From Flavobacteriaceae bacterium (lineage in GTDB: Bacteria; Bacteroidota; Bacteroidia; Flavobacteriales; Flavobacteriaceae): a stretch of DNA of 64,000 nt. The notes below the pieces were generated by a model that saw nothing but the letters and a program-made list of their open reading frames with translations, was not told the DNA's origin and searched no databases. The stretch spans positions 52,563 to 116,562 of the forward strand of contig JAGYJF010000004.1 in assembly GCA_018402135.1 (NCBI GenBank). Direction: 5' to 3'. The position numbers and the translations under genes were made by a program. Shown in pieces: positions 57,163 through 64,000 of this stretch (position 1 is the first letter of the stretch; every line of letters begins with the position of its first letter).

Positions 57163-57422
57163 AAAACAAACTTAAGCCCTTTACAATTAGTAAAAGTAGA
57201 AATTTGAACTGCTGAATAGCATAAGGTATGTTGCTTATTGTCAAAAAAAAATCAAACCTATTATTTTTTCTAAAAAAACCTCGGAGTTAAAGGTGTTTTA
57301 ATATTTTATTAAGAGATGTTATATTTTGTTTTCATATTTTTTATCTTTAAAGAGAATATATTTATTGTTTAACAATAAATATTTATCTATATTTGTTCCG
57401 TAATTAAGTAATCAATAAAAAA
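57163..57422. other. AT-rich intergenic DNA upstream of the DUF2975 gene
   Basis: 260 very AT-rich bases after the serine-hydrolase relic. No gene and no clear promoter were identified. Confidence 0.4.
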
Positions 57423-57968
57423 ATGAAAGCAAAAGTAAAAACAAAAAACTTTGTATTTAAAGGGCTAAAAATTATTTCTTGGGTCATTTTCATTGGCTTA
57501 TGTGTTGAAGCCGGAGGACTGATTGTGAATTTTATTTTCAGTCTTTTCAAACCAGAAATTGTCCAAAACCTATACCAAAAATTAGATTTAAGCCAAATGT
57601 ATGAAAGTAGTAAACTAGCTTTTTTCGGTATGTACGGATTTATACTAAGCATTTCGATTTTAAAAGCGGTTCTGTTTTATATTGTAATTTTACTTGTTAC
57701 TAAAATTGATCTTTCAAAACCATTCAACAATTATGTATCAAAACAGATTTATAAAATTAGTTACTATACGTTTTCCATTGGTTTGTTAAGCTTTATAGCC
57801 AGACAATTAGCTAAAGATTTACAACATAATGGCTTTGATATTGACAAACTAAATCAGTTTTGGGCTGACAGTCAGGCTTTTATTTTGATGGCTGCTGTAA
57901 TTTACGTTATTGCAATAATTTTTTCAAAAGGAGTTGAATATCAAGAAGAAATAGAAGAAACTGTATAA
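57423..57968 (+). CDS. DUF2975 membrane protein
   Basis: 181 residues with four predicted membrane helices (about 15-40, 65-88, 108-130 and 147-165), a Lys-rich start and an acidic end (EYQEEIEETV). This size and topology and the immediately following small Xre regulator are the standard DUF2975 arrangement. The function is unknown. Stop and next start are 3 bases apart. Confidence 0.88.
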   Translation: MKAKVKTKNFVFKGLKIISWVIFIGLCVEAGGLIVNFIFSLFKPEIVQNLYQKLDLSQMYESSKLAFFGMYGFILSISILKAVLFYIVILLVTKIDLSKPFNNYVSKQIYKISYYTFSIGLLSFIARQLAKDLQHNGFDIDKLNQFWADSQAFILMAAVIYVIAIIFSKGVEYQEEIEETV

Positions 57969-57971
57969 GCT

Positions 57972-58187
57972 ATGGCAATAATTGTAAACCTTGACGTAAT
58001 GATGGCAAAACGAAAAATGTCACTCAATGAACTGTCTGAAAAAGTGGATATTACCTTGGCAAACCTTTCTAAACTTAAAACAGGAAAAGTGAAAGCAATT
58101 AGGTTTAGCACGCTTGAAGCAGTTTGTGAAGCATTAGATTGCCAACCGGGAGAGCTATTAGAATACTCAAAAGAGGACAAACGCTAA
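57972..58187 (+). CDS. Small Xre-type helix-turn-helix regulator (YozG-like)
   Basis: 71 residues, a single helix-turn-helix: MAIIVNLDVMMAKRKMSLNELSEKVDITLANLSKLKTGKVKAIRFSTLEAVCEALDCQPGELLEY. This YozG/HTH_26 form is regularly paired with DUF2975 membrane proteins. It may regulate its own two-gene operon; the membrane partner could sequester it, by analogy with similar pairs, which is speculative. Confidence 0.92.
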   Translation: MAIIVNLDVMMAKRKMSLNELSEKVDITLANLSKLKTGKVKAIRFSTLEAVCEALDCQPGELLEYSKEDKR

Positions 58188-58981
58188 TAATTAGATTAAA
58201 AGCAAACTTAAGCAGCAATTAACTTATGGCGCGTGAATAGGTAACTTTAATCTTTGCGATTTTAAGTGAATTTGCTGTGAGCCCACAAGAAGGTGCTTCG
58301 AAAACCGCCACAAGTCATATAAGCGAATCGTTGGAGCCATGCTAAGTCGTACTGAAAAAATACACCAATGAAAAAAATTCTTGTATTCTTATTTTCTATT
58401 GTTAGTTTTTTATCTTCTGTTGAAGGATTAGACCTCAAAATTCAAAAAGGAGAATTAAATGAAGATACAATCATAAATACATCGCTATTATTTTGTGAGA
58501 ATGACTGAAATGATGGATTAATAACTGTAAGAAATACAGAAACTGTTCTCAGTAGTAAACCCTATGCTAAAGAATATTGGTTATAAGAGCACATTTGCAA
58601 AATTGGCGGTTCAATGGTTAAAACAAGCTTTGTGCTTCTATTAAAGTTTTTGCTTGAAAAGTCAATAAAAGTTTAGAAAACGGCAAAGAAGGTTTGCTAG
58701 CTTTGAATACTTATAACTGCAACATTGATTGTATAGGACTGACGCTAAATCGCTCTCTATATTTTGTTTAGGACATAATAGTATGAGATTGCTTATCCAT
58801 TCCATTTTTAAATTTTGTATTCAAAAACGGATTGCATTTGGCTCGCTGGGCTTTCAATGATAGGTAATTTGAATTGGGATTTACTTTTTTGAAAACAGAC
58901 AATGGTTGAGGCACTTTGAGTGTAATAATTTGTAGTGTTAATTCTTTTTTTTATATATTTAAAGCACTTAAATTGTTGCGT
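58188..58981. other. Long non-coding leader upstream of the recombinase
   Basis: About 790 bases without an intact gene. It contains the broken small reading frame at 58368-58571 and AT-rich DNA. The part 58590-58980 reads like a conserved non-coding leader (I have an impression of seeing the GGCGGTTCAATGGTTAAA text upstream of similar recombinases but cannot verify it). No exact attC-like site is found here. Confidence 0.4.
58368..58571 (+). pseudogene. Small secreted-protein reading frame broken by TGA
   Basis: ATG 58368 opens a frame with a signal-like start (MKKILVFLFSIVSFLSSVEG) and 26 more residues until TGA at 58506; the frame would continue 20 codons to TAA at 58569. It is either a 46-residue secreted peptide or the front of a decayed gene. 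No family is recognised. Confidence 0.35.
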
Positions 58982-60112
58982 ATGACTACTATTAGGCTTA
59001 TGCCATTGTTACATCGTAAGGTTAATCAGATTGCTATTGGGTTTGTTTATGATGCTGATATAAAATCTCATATACAGAAGCTTGATGGCGTGCGTTGGAG
59101 CCAAACTCATAAAACGTTTTATATGGCTGATACGGCTGATAATAAGCGGCGTTTATACCTTCACTTGAGAGCTAAAAACTGGTTTGTAGATTATAGTGCT
59201 ATAAAAGCTGTATTGCCAGTACCTGTTTTAAATAATGTTTTGTCACCTAGGACTGGATTGGCACCTTTGAAAGACGTGGCTTTATTAAAGGTAGAATCAT
59301 ACATAGCCTGGCTGCGTTCAAAACGTTATAGTGAAAGTACCGTTAAAACATATAGTGAGGCTTTGAGGGTATTTTTACGTTTTTATATTGACAAACCTTT
59401 GGAAGATATAACTAACGATGATATTGTTGTGTTTAACAACGCTTATATATTAAAAAATAATCTGTCTGCTTCTTACCAAAACCAAATGGTGAATGCCATA
59501 AAATTGTTTTTTAGTAAGATTGAAAATTCTAAACTTAATCCTGAACTTATACACCGACCGAAGCGTGCTAAGATTTTACCTAATGTATTGAGTAAGGAAC
59601 ATGTGAAATTACTATTGGAGGCTCCTACTAATGTTAAGCACCGTATGATGCTGTCGTTACTATATAGTTGTGGACTTCGCAGGGGAGAACTATTACAATT
59701 AAAGGCTAGGGATATTGACTCTCAAAGACATCTTGTAATAATTAGGCAGGGTAAAGGACGTAAGGATCGCATAGTGCCACTTTCGGACAAAATTTTGGTT
59801 ATGTTACGTGATTATTATAAAATGTATGCGCCAGAGGTTTGGTTATTTGAGGGACAACGAAAAGGACATCAGTATAGCGAGAAAAGTTTGGAGGCTATTT
59901 TAAAACAGGCTTTGCTGAAATCAAAAATCAAACTACCGGTAACGTTGCATTGGTTACGACATAGTTATGCTACGCATTTGCTTGAGGGTGGTACAGATTT
60001 GCGTTATATACAGGAGTTATTAGGACATAAAAGCAGTAAAACGACAGAGATTTATACTCATGTAAGTACACAGAATTTGCAGAAAATAATATCACCATTT
60101 GACACTTTATAA
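58982..60112 (+). CDS. Tyrosine recombinase of the cassette array
   Basis: 376 residues from ATG 58982 (MTTIRLMPLLHRKV). An extra N-terminal domain (about 1-85) with VRWSQTHKTFYMADT and WFVDY precedes the SAM-like core-binding domain (95-185). The catalytic set is complete: Arg in SCGLRRGELLQL, Lys in GKGRKDR, His-x-x-Arg in LHWLRHSYATHL, His in LLGHKSS and Tyr in TEIYTHV. The C-terminus KIISPFDTL resembles the SPLD end of IntI integrases. There is no clear counterpart to the additional IntI helix before HxxR. It is transcribed toward the sites and cassettes downstream. Confidence 0.93.
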   Translation: MTTIRLMPLLHRKVNQIAIGFVYDADIKSHIQKLDGVRWSQTHKTFYMADTADNKRRLYLHLRAKNWFVDYSAIKAVLPVPVLNNVLSPRTGLAPLKDVALLKVESYIAWLRSKRYSESTVKTYSEALRVFLRFYIDKPLEDITNDDIVVFNNAYILKNNLSASYQNQMVNAIKLFFSKIENSKLNPELIHRPKRAKILPNVLSKEHVKLLLEAPTNVKHRMMLSLLYSCGLRRGELLQLKARDIDSQRHLVIIRQGKGRKDRIVPLSDKILVMLRDYYKMYAPEVWLFEGQRKGHQYSEKSLEAILKQALLKSKIKLPVTLHWLRHSYATHLLEGGTDLRYIQELLGHKSSKTTEIYTHVSTQNLQKIISPFDTL

Positions 60113-60144
60113 CTTAAAATAATTATTTTTATGAAAAAAATAAT

Positions 60145-60207
60145 ACCTGACACTTATTGCGCAAAGCTATCCGCTATTGGGTGGATTGGCGCAAGTTTGT
60201 TAGGGGT
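60145..60207 (+). repeat. First attC-like site, next to the recombinase gene
   Basis: The site of 63 bases has ACCTGAC (R'', 60145-60151), a 5-base spacer, TTGCGC (L'', 60157-60162), an ATCC/GGAT inner pair, GCGCAA (L', 60189-60194), a 4-base spacer and GTTAGGG (R', 60199-60205). This R''-5-L''...L'-5-R' layout and size are those of integron attC sites. It also encodes a 26-codon frame (60131-60211), which is probably incidental. It may act as the primary attachment site. Confidence 0.6.
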
Positions 60208-60232
60208 ATAAACAAGTTGTACACAATATGGC

Positions 60233-61261
60233 TTAGGTCTGTGCATTAAATAAAGTTTCTTGCTTACCAGTCGTAATAATATTTTTTTCCACCCTTTTCT
60301 CAGCAATACTAAAATACTCGTCATTCATTTCAATACCTATTCCGTTTCTGTTTGTGTTTTTGCAAGCTACCATAGTTGAGCCACTACCCATAGTTAAATC
60401 AACTATTAAATCATTTTCATTGCTAAAAGTCTTTATCAAATCTTCAAGCAATAAAATAGGCTTTTGCGTTGGGTGGTAGTTATCTCTATCTCGTTTGTAT
60501 TCAAAAACATTGTCTTTGTATTTACCACCTTGCCAAAGGTTAAAGGTGCTACCATATAGTTCTGTTTGTTCTTGTAAGTGTTTCTGTTGGTAATCGTCAA
60601 ATATTTTTATAATTTCTTCCTCTGTTTTATCAAAGTTGTAAAATTCGTTCAATACTTTGTAATGCTTTTCTGTTATCTTTTGTATTTGCACATAGTTCCA
60701 GTCTAATTTATGTTGGCAAATAACTTTTGCACTTTGTGTGTTTTTGGCTATACCACTTTTTAAATATGCTTCGTGTAATCGGCTATCATTCCAAAATATT
60801 CCAACTTTTTCTTGTGTTTCTTTTAGCCAATTTCTTATTGGGTGTTTTAATTCTAAATCGTGCTTTGGGTTCATTTTACTAAATATCAAAATGTCTTCCG
60901 TTCTATAAAGCAAAGCACTTTTTGAACGCATAAAACTACCAAGCGTATCTTTTAACCAAATTGCCCTGTAATTAAAAGGCAGGTTTGGTATTGCTTTATT
61001 TATCAATTCCCTTGTAAATGGTTCTTGTGCGAAAAGTATCATTTTTCCATTTTTGCGGAGTATTCTATTTGCAACTTGCATTATTTTATCAGTATCTATA
61101 ATACTATCCCATTTGTGTTTTTCTCTTCCTTTGTGATATATCCCTGTTTTACTTTGCCCTTCCATTGTTCCATAAGGCAAATCAGTCAATATTAAATCAA
61201 CACTTCCGCTTTCAATTTTATCGCTTTCAATCAGGCAATCACCTTTGTATAATTTTATCAT
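60233..61261 (-). CDS. Orphan DNA methyltransferase, beta class (N6-adenine or N4-cytosine)
   Basis: 342 residues from ATG 61261. The catalytic motif IV, TDLPYG, is near residue 38 and the AdoMet motif I, VDLTMGSGSTMVACKNTNRNGIGIE, near residue 300; the order IV-target domain-I defines the beta class. A long target-recognition region lies between. No restriction enzyme gene is adjacent, so it is solitary. The product may protect the element or alter expression. It is transcribed opposite to the recombinase and the other cassette genes. The 15-codon extension to 61306 lacks conserved residues. Confidence 0.93.
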   Translation of the reverse strand: MIKLYKGDCLIESDKIESGSVDLILTDLPYGTMEGQSKTGIYHKGREKHKWDSIIDTDKIMQVANRILRKNGKMILFAQEPFTRELINKAIPNLPFNYRAIWLKDTLGSFMRSKSALLYRTEDILIFSKMNPKHDLELKHPIRNWLKETQEKVGIFWNDSRLHEAYLKSGIAKNTQSAKVICQHKLDWNYVQIQKITEKHYKVLNEFYNFDKTEEEIIKIFDDYQQKHLQEQTELYGSTFNLWQGGKYKDNVFEYKRDRDNYHPTQKPILLLEDLIKTFSNENDLIVDLTMGSGSTMVACKNTNRNGIGIEMNDEYFSIAEKRVEKNIITTGKQETLFNAQT

Positions 61262-61367
61262 TGTTATTTGTTTTGCTTCGTGCCTCAGCAATTTGCCACC
61301 GCACAAAAATATTATTACTTAGTTTCGTTCTTTTAATTTAGGTTCGTGCCTAAAGTCGCCATACAGT

Positions 61368-61432
61368 GTACAACAATGTATATACGCAATGCTTCCTATC
61401 GTCAGCACTTCGCATATACTTTACCGTTATGC
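61368..61432 (+). repeat. Second attC-like site
   Basis: R'' GTACAAC (61368-61374) and R' GTTATGC (61426-61432) enclose the arms GTATATACGCAATGC (61378-61392) and GCACTTCGCATATAC (61405-61419), complementary at 12 of 15 positions, with a 12-base loop. The right part strongly resembles the third site (GCACTnCGCATAnnC...ACCGTTATG). Confidence 0.7.
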
Positions 61433-61455
61433 CTCACCCCAAAAAACGACATTGA

Positions 61456-61944
61456 ATGAATAAAATTCCGATAGGACTTAAAAGAACAGCGACACTTTGC
61501 ATTTTAAGACATAGCAACAAATTTCTGTTACTCAAAAGGCTTAAAGAGCCAAACAAAGACAATCTTACGCCAGTTGGCGGTAAACTTGACCCTTTTGAAA
61601 GTCCTTTAAAATCAGCCATACGTGAGACGTTTGAAGAAACAGGAATTAAGGTTGATACCATGAAGTATTGCGGGATTTTGACGGAAACCTCACCGACAGA
61701 ATACAATTGGACTGGCTATGTTTATATCGCAGATATTGATTTTGTTGAACCACCAAATTGTAATGAAGGGACTTTAATGTGGATTGACTTTGAGGACTTA
61801 TTGACAGTGCCAACGCCAAAGACTGATTGGTATATTTACAAGTATATTCTTGACAACAAACCTTTTGCGTTTAGTGCGGAATATGACGACAAACTAAACA
61901 TTTTGTCTATGACAGAAGAAATTGAAAATAAAGTAATTATATGA
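61456..61944 (+). CDS. Nudix hydrolase (MutT-like)
   Basis: 162 residues. The Nudix box reads GGKLDPFESPLKSAIRETFEETGI, a full match to GX5EX7REUXEEXGU, and the surrounding sequence (LCILRHSNKFLLLKRL, NKDNLTPVGGKLDP) resembles 8-oxo-dGTP-type diphosphatases. It hydrolyses a nucleoside diphosphate linked to X; the exact substrate is unknown. It starts 23 bases after the second att-like site and overlaps the next gene by four bases (ATGA). Confidence 0.93.
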   Translation: MNKIPIGLKRTATLCILRHSNKFLLLKRLKEPNKDNLTPVGGKLDPFESPLKSAIRETFEETGIKVDTMKYCGILTETSPTEYNWTGYVYIADIDFVEPPNCNEGTLMWIDFEDLLTVPTPKTDWYIYKYILDNKPFAFSAEYDDKLNILSMTEEIENKVII

Positions 61945-62594
61945 CAAGACCAAGAGTAAAAATTTGCTGTATAAGCAGCATTGAAGAAGCAAAATTAGCC
62001 GTTGAATACGGTGCTTCTGCATTAGGTTTGGTTGGTCATATGCCAAGTGGGCCAGGTGTAATTGGAGATGAACTCATTTATCAAATTGCCAAGGCAGTAC
62101 CACCACCTATTTCAACTTTTTTGCTAACAAGTGAAACAAAATCACAAAACATAATTCAGCATTATAAAAGAGTAAATACTACGACAATTCAGATTGTTGA
62201 CGAATTAGAACAACGAGAGTATCAATTACTGCGAGACGAATTGCCAAATGTGAAATTGGTTCAAGTCATTCACGTTATTGACGAAAATTCTGTAAAGGAA
62301 GCAATCGAAGTATCTAATTATGTTGATGCTATTTTATTGGACAGTGGAAATCCAAACTTGTCTGTGAAGGAATTAGGCGGAACAGGACGAACTCATAATT
62401 GGGAATTGAGCCGAGAAATAAGAAAAGCAATTCCAATTCCTTTATTTCTTGCAGGTGGACTAAACAAAGACAATGTAAGACAAGCAATTGAGACAGTTCA
62501 ACCTTTTGGGCTTGACCTTTGCAGTAGTGTTCGAACAGAAGGACAACTTGACCGACAAAAACTTAAAGACTTTTTTAATGCAATTGGGCACTGA
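61941..62594 (+). CDS. Phosphoribosylanthranilate isomerase-like protein (TrpF)
   Basis: 217 residues, a complete TIM barrel. VKICCISSIEEAKLAVEYGASALGLVGHMPSGPG has the TrpF general-base cysteine (KIC); the general-acid aspartate is in AILLDSGN; GGTGRTHNWEL and FLAGGLNKDNVRQAI form the phosphate-binding loops and the end is DLCSSVRTEG. TrpF catalyses the isomerisation in tryptophan synthesis. Here it is separate from any trp gene and part of a cassette with a Nudix gene, so a related activity, or a spare trpF, is possible. Confidence 0.9.
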   Translation: MTRPRVKICCISSIEEAKLAVEYGASALGLVGHMPSGPGVIGDELIYQIAKAVPPPISTFLLTSETKSQNIIQHYKRVNTTTIQIVDELEQREYQLLRDELPNVKLVQVIHVIDENSVKEAIEVSNYVDAILLDSGNPNLSVKELGGTGRTHNWELSREIRKAIPIPLFLAGGLNKDNVRQAIETVQPFGLDLCSSVRTEGQLDRQKLKDFFNAIGH

Positions 62595-62620
62595 AAAATA
62601 CGACAAAAAGAAGGGCGAAG

Positions 62621-62750
62621 GCATAACACTGGCTATACGTAATGCGGGCGAAAGTGCAGATATGAAGGTAATTACATTAAATAAACCAAGTGCTAAATTG
62701 AAAAGTAAGTGCCTTGAAATCCCGCACTACGCATAGCCAAACCGTTATGG
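62621..62750 (+). repeat. Third attC-like site, long form
   Basis: R'' GCATAAC (62621-62627) and R' GTTATGG (62744-62750) are complementary at 6 of 7 bases. The arms TGGCTATACGTAATGCGGG (62630-62648) and CCCGCACTACGCATAGCCA (62721-62739) pair at 17 of 19 positions. A variable 72-base loop lies between. The length of 130 bases is within the known attC range. Confidence 0.75.
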
Positions 62751-62906
62751 GCAAGTTTATGAAAAGACAACTAAACGGAAAACGACAGACAAGAGAACCG
62801 CCAAAGGAAAACTTTGATAGTTCCTAAAAGATATTTTGCAAAATTGAAAAACTAAAGTTGAGACTAGAAACAACTTTAAAAAACGGGGCGTAATCCGAAA
62901 AGCCAA
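62751..62906. other. Non-coding start of the third cassette
   Basis: About 155 bases between the third site and the next gene. Nothing recognisable except an A-rich stretch; several short frames are closed. Confidence 0.4.
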
Positions 62907-63206
62907 ATGAGTAGGAAAAATTTAAATAAAAAAATGGATAATAACAATCTCAAAGTACTAGCAAACAGAAAATTCCAACATTCAAACTTTGTTGGCAGCA
63001 AAACAACCTGGACATTTAATGAAGATGGGAGTAAAGTCAATGTGAAAGCTGGATGGTTAGGTATAAATACAGTAAATTCTACTATTAATGTTGAAAGTTT
63101 GGGAGATGGAAAATTTGTAGGAAAAGGGTTTATTTCACAGAAATTTTCATTAGAAGGAAATCACATCAAAACTGGACCAGTTTCTTTAACTGAAATATTT
63201 GAATAA
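62907..63206 (+). CDS. Small hypothetical protein
   Basis: 99 residues from ATG 62907; an ATG at 62934 (MDNNNLKVLANRKF) is equally possible. The protein is soluble and beta-rich with Asn, Gly and Lys: TTWTFNEDGSKVNVKAGWLG and VESLGDGKFVGKGFIS suggest a small beta-sandwich or barrel. I do not recognise a family. It is two bases from the next gene, so they are co-transcribed within cassette 3. Confidence 0.7.
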   Translation: MSRKNLNKKMDNNNLKVLANRKFQHSNFVGSKTTWTFNEDGSKVNVKAGWLGINTVNSTINVESLGDGKFVGKGFISQKFSLEGNHIKTGPVSLTEIFE

Positions 63207-63208
63207 TT

Positions 63209-63496
63209 ATGAAAATACTAATCAAAACAGTAATTATTTCATTTTCGCTTTTCCTTTTTAGTTGTTCTGGCAAGCTTAATAAAGACAACTATGACAAGAT
63301 ATCTAATGACATGTCTGTATCTCAAGTTGAATCAATACTTGGTAAAGGTGAGTCACAAGCTTCTTCTAATATCGATCTTGGGGAATACGGAGGAAATATA
63401 AGCTCCGAGGTAATGACTTGGCAATCTGGTACAAAAGTGATTTCAATTACTTTTTCAAATGGTAAAGTAATGGCTAAAGCACAAAATGGCCTTTAA
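63209..63496 (+). CDS. BamE/SmpA-like small lipoprotein (DUF3862 type)
   Basis: 95 residues. The lipobox LFSC lipidates Cys19. The rest follows the BamE/SmpA-like alpha-alpha-beta-beta-beta pattern: NYDKISNDMSVSQVESILGKGESQ and then strands ending VMTWQSGTKVISITFSNGKV. Such DUF3862-like proteins are found in envelopes and as inhibitors of various targets; the role here is unknown. A terminator follows. Confidence 0.82.
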   Translation: MKILIKTVIISFSLFLFSCSGKLNKDNYDKISNDMSVSQVESILGKGESQASSNIDLGEYGGNISSEVMTWQSGTKVISITFSNGKVMAKAQNGL

Positions 63497-63504
63497 GTAA
63501 AAAA

Positions 63505-63536
63505 AATGAATGGGGCCAAGCCCCATTCATTTTTTT
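63505..63536 (+). terminator. Terminator after the BamE-like gene
   Basis: ATGAATGGGGC-CAA-GCCCCATTCAT, eleven perfect pairs with a three-base loop, flanked by an A-tract and followed by six Ts. Confidence 0.88.
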
Positions 63537-63558
63537 AAACATTAATAAATTCAAAGGA

Positions 63559-64000
63559 ATGAAAAGAATTTTTACAGCAATACTAATAATTGGCGCTCTC
63601 ACAATCACTTTATTTGGTTGTGGCAATAATAATCAAGAATCAACTAACAACTCATCACCAAATGAGACTGAAAAAAAATCTGAAGATAAACCCGAGGGTT
63701 TGTCGGCTGAATTTTTGGGAAATTATCACGGTATTCAACCAAGCTATTTTATGAAAAATCAATATGGTGATGATATGGTAATTAACGGAAATAAGGTTTC
63801 AGTTCCATCAATCGACTATAAATTCCTATTTAAAGAAAATACAATCGTAAGCTTACAACAAATCAATCTCGAAGACAACAGCCGAGTATATTATGACGGA
63901 ACTTACAAAATCATTTCGGAGGAAAGTATCACAACCAAAATTGAATGTTCTTTAAGCGATGGTCAAGGTTCAAATCCTACTTATGTGTTAACCATAAATA
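63559..64000 (+). CDS. Hypothetical lipoprotein (partial, runs off the window)
   Basis: The start ATG 63559 is preceded by AAAGGA, one of the few good ribosome binding sites here. A signal peptide ends in the lipobox LFGC (Cys21), then an Asn/Ser-rich linker and a beta-like domain (about 48-147) with GLSAEFLGNYHGIQPSYFMKNQYGDDMVINGNKV. The last complete codon before the window ends is at 63997-63999 and no stop is reached. Family not recognised. It is probably still within cassette 3, because no further att-like site is seen up to the end. Confidence 0.8.
   Translation, partial: MKRIFTAILIIGALTITLFGCGNNNQESTNNSSPNETEKKSEDKPEGLSAEFLGNYHGIQPSYFMKNQYGDDMVINGNKVSVPSIDYKFLFKENTIVSLQQINLEDNSRVYYDGTYKIISEESITTKIECSLSDGQGSNPTYVLTIN

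Larger units (their letters stand above)
58982..64000 (+). mobile_element. Integron-like cassette array with tyrosine recombinase (continues beyond the window)
   Basis: A tyrosine recombinase gene is followed by imperfect inverted-repeat sites at 60145-60207, 61368-61432 and 62621-62750, with genes between them. Cassette 1 (about 60200-61426) carries an antisense DNA methyltransferase. Cassette 2 (about 61427-62744) carries a Nudix hydrolase and a TrpF-like protein. Cassette 3 (from about 62745) carries small secreted proteins and runs past the end. The boundaries assume cleavage at G/TT in the right-hand core, by analogy with integrons. Confidence 0.6.

Noticed and set aside
58220..58350. 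Possible further attC-like site with AATCGTTGGAGCC end
   Set aside because: A GTTGGAG end exists, but I could not find convincing complementary arms upstream.
60131..60211. 26-codon frame in the first att-like site
   Set aside because: The inverted-repeat structure explains the sequence better, and no ribosome binding signal is seen. It remains a remote possibility.
60233..61261. Restriction-modification system
   Set aside because: Only the methyltransferase is present; no endonuclease-like gene lies beside it.
62488..62736. 82-residue frame across the third att-like site
   Set aside because: It begins within the TrpF-like gene and runs through the inverted repeat; it is explained by those features.

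Overview
The window looks like a chromosomal segment of a marine-type member of the Flavobacteriaceae (Bacteroidota). The DNA is AT-rich. Many genes are preceded by a TAnnTTTG-type -7 box instead of a classical -10 box, and Shine-Dalgarno sequences are mostly absent. Lipoproteins with short Bacteroidota-style lipoboxes are common, and the gene content (fused CcsBA, single-chain serine deaminase, fumarylacetoacetase, DUF2911, DUF6952-type and PIG-L/ThuA-type proteins) fits the family. The species is not identified.

Layout. 1-6.7 kb: the end of a DUF2891-like gene, a lipoprotein, then a co-directional cluster with an NRAMP-fold transporter lacking the metal-binding motifs, the three 5-oxoprolinase subunits PxpA, PxpB and PxpC, two membrane/secreted unknowns and an orphan NarL-type histidine kinase. 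6.7-10.4 kb (minus strand): RluA-family pseudouridine synthase, PanB, SdaA and a collagen-triplet lipoprotein. 10.5-17.7 kb: dnaK behind a sigma-54-like promoter, adenine deaminase, TilS, a sigma-region-4-like unknown and PabB. 17.9-26.5 kb: DEAD-box helicase, S1/P1 nuclease, lipoamide dehydrogenase, an Lrp regulator divergent from methionine gamma-lyase, NhaC, and a peroxiredoxin-thioredoxin-DUF6952 operon. 26.5-33.2 kb: a candidate small RNA, DUF2007, an ABC-F ATPase, a cysteine-less TlpA-like lipoprotein, a transaldolase-like aldolase, an SDR and the SRP RNA. 33.2-54.5 kb: glutaminyl cyclase, thioesterase, GlyA, FahA, CcsBA, a long forward run (DUF2520, KdsC-like, UbiA, Maf, MscS, CorA) and a PIG-L / micro-protein / Na+ symporter / Gfo-Idh unit.

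54.5-64 kb is accessory DNA. It holds repeats, a serine-hydrolase pseudogene remnant, a DUF2975-Xre pair, and then the most notable object: a tyrosine recombinase followed by at least three cassettes separated by imperfect inverted-repeat sites. The sites have the R''-L''-L'-R' architecture of integron attC sites and end in GTTAGGG, GTTATGC and GTTATGG. The cassettes carry an orphan beta-class DNA methyltransferase (antisense), a Nudix hydrolase with a TrpF-like isomerase, and a set of small secreted proteins. The recombinase has no obvious IntI-specific patch and is transcribed toward the cassettes, so this is an integron-like system that differs from the classical form.

Function together. 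The core genes are mostly ordinary housekeeping (translation, cofactor, amino-acid and lipid metabolism, redox defence). The Nramp-pxpABC cluster probably takes up and opens 5-oxoproline to glutamate. The 58.9-64 kb array is a gene-capture platform.
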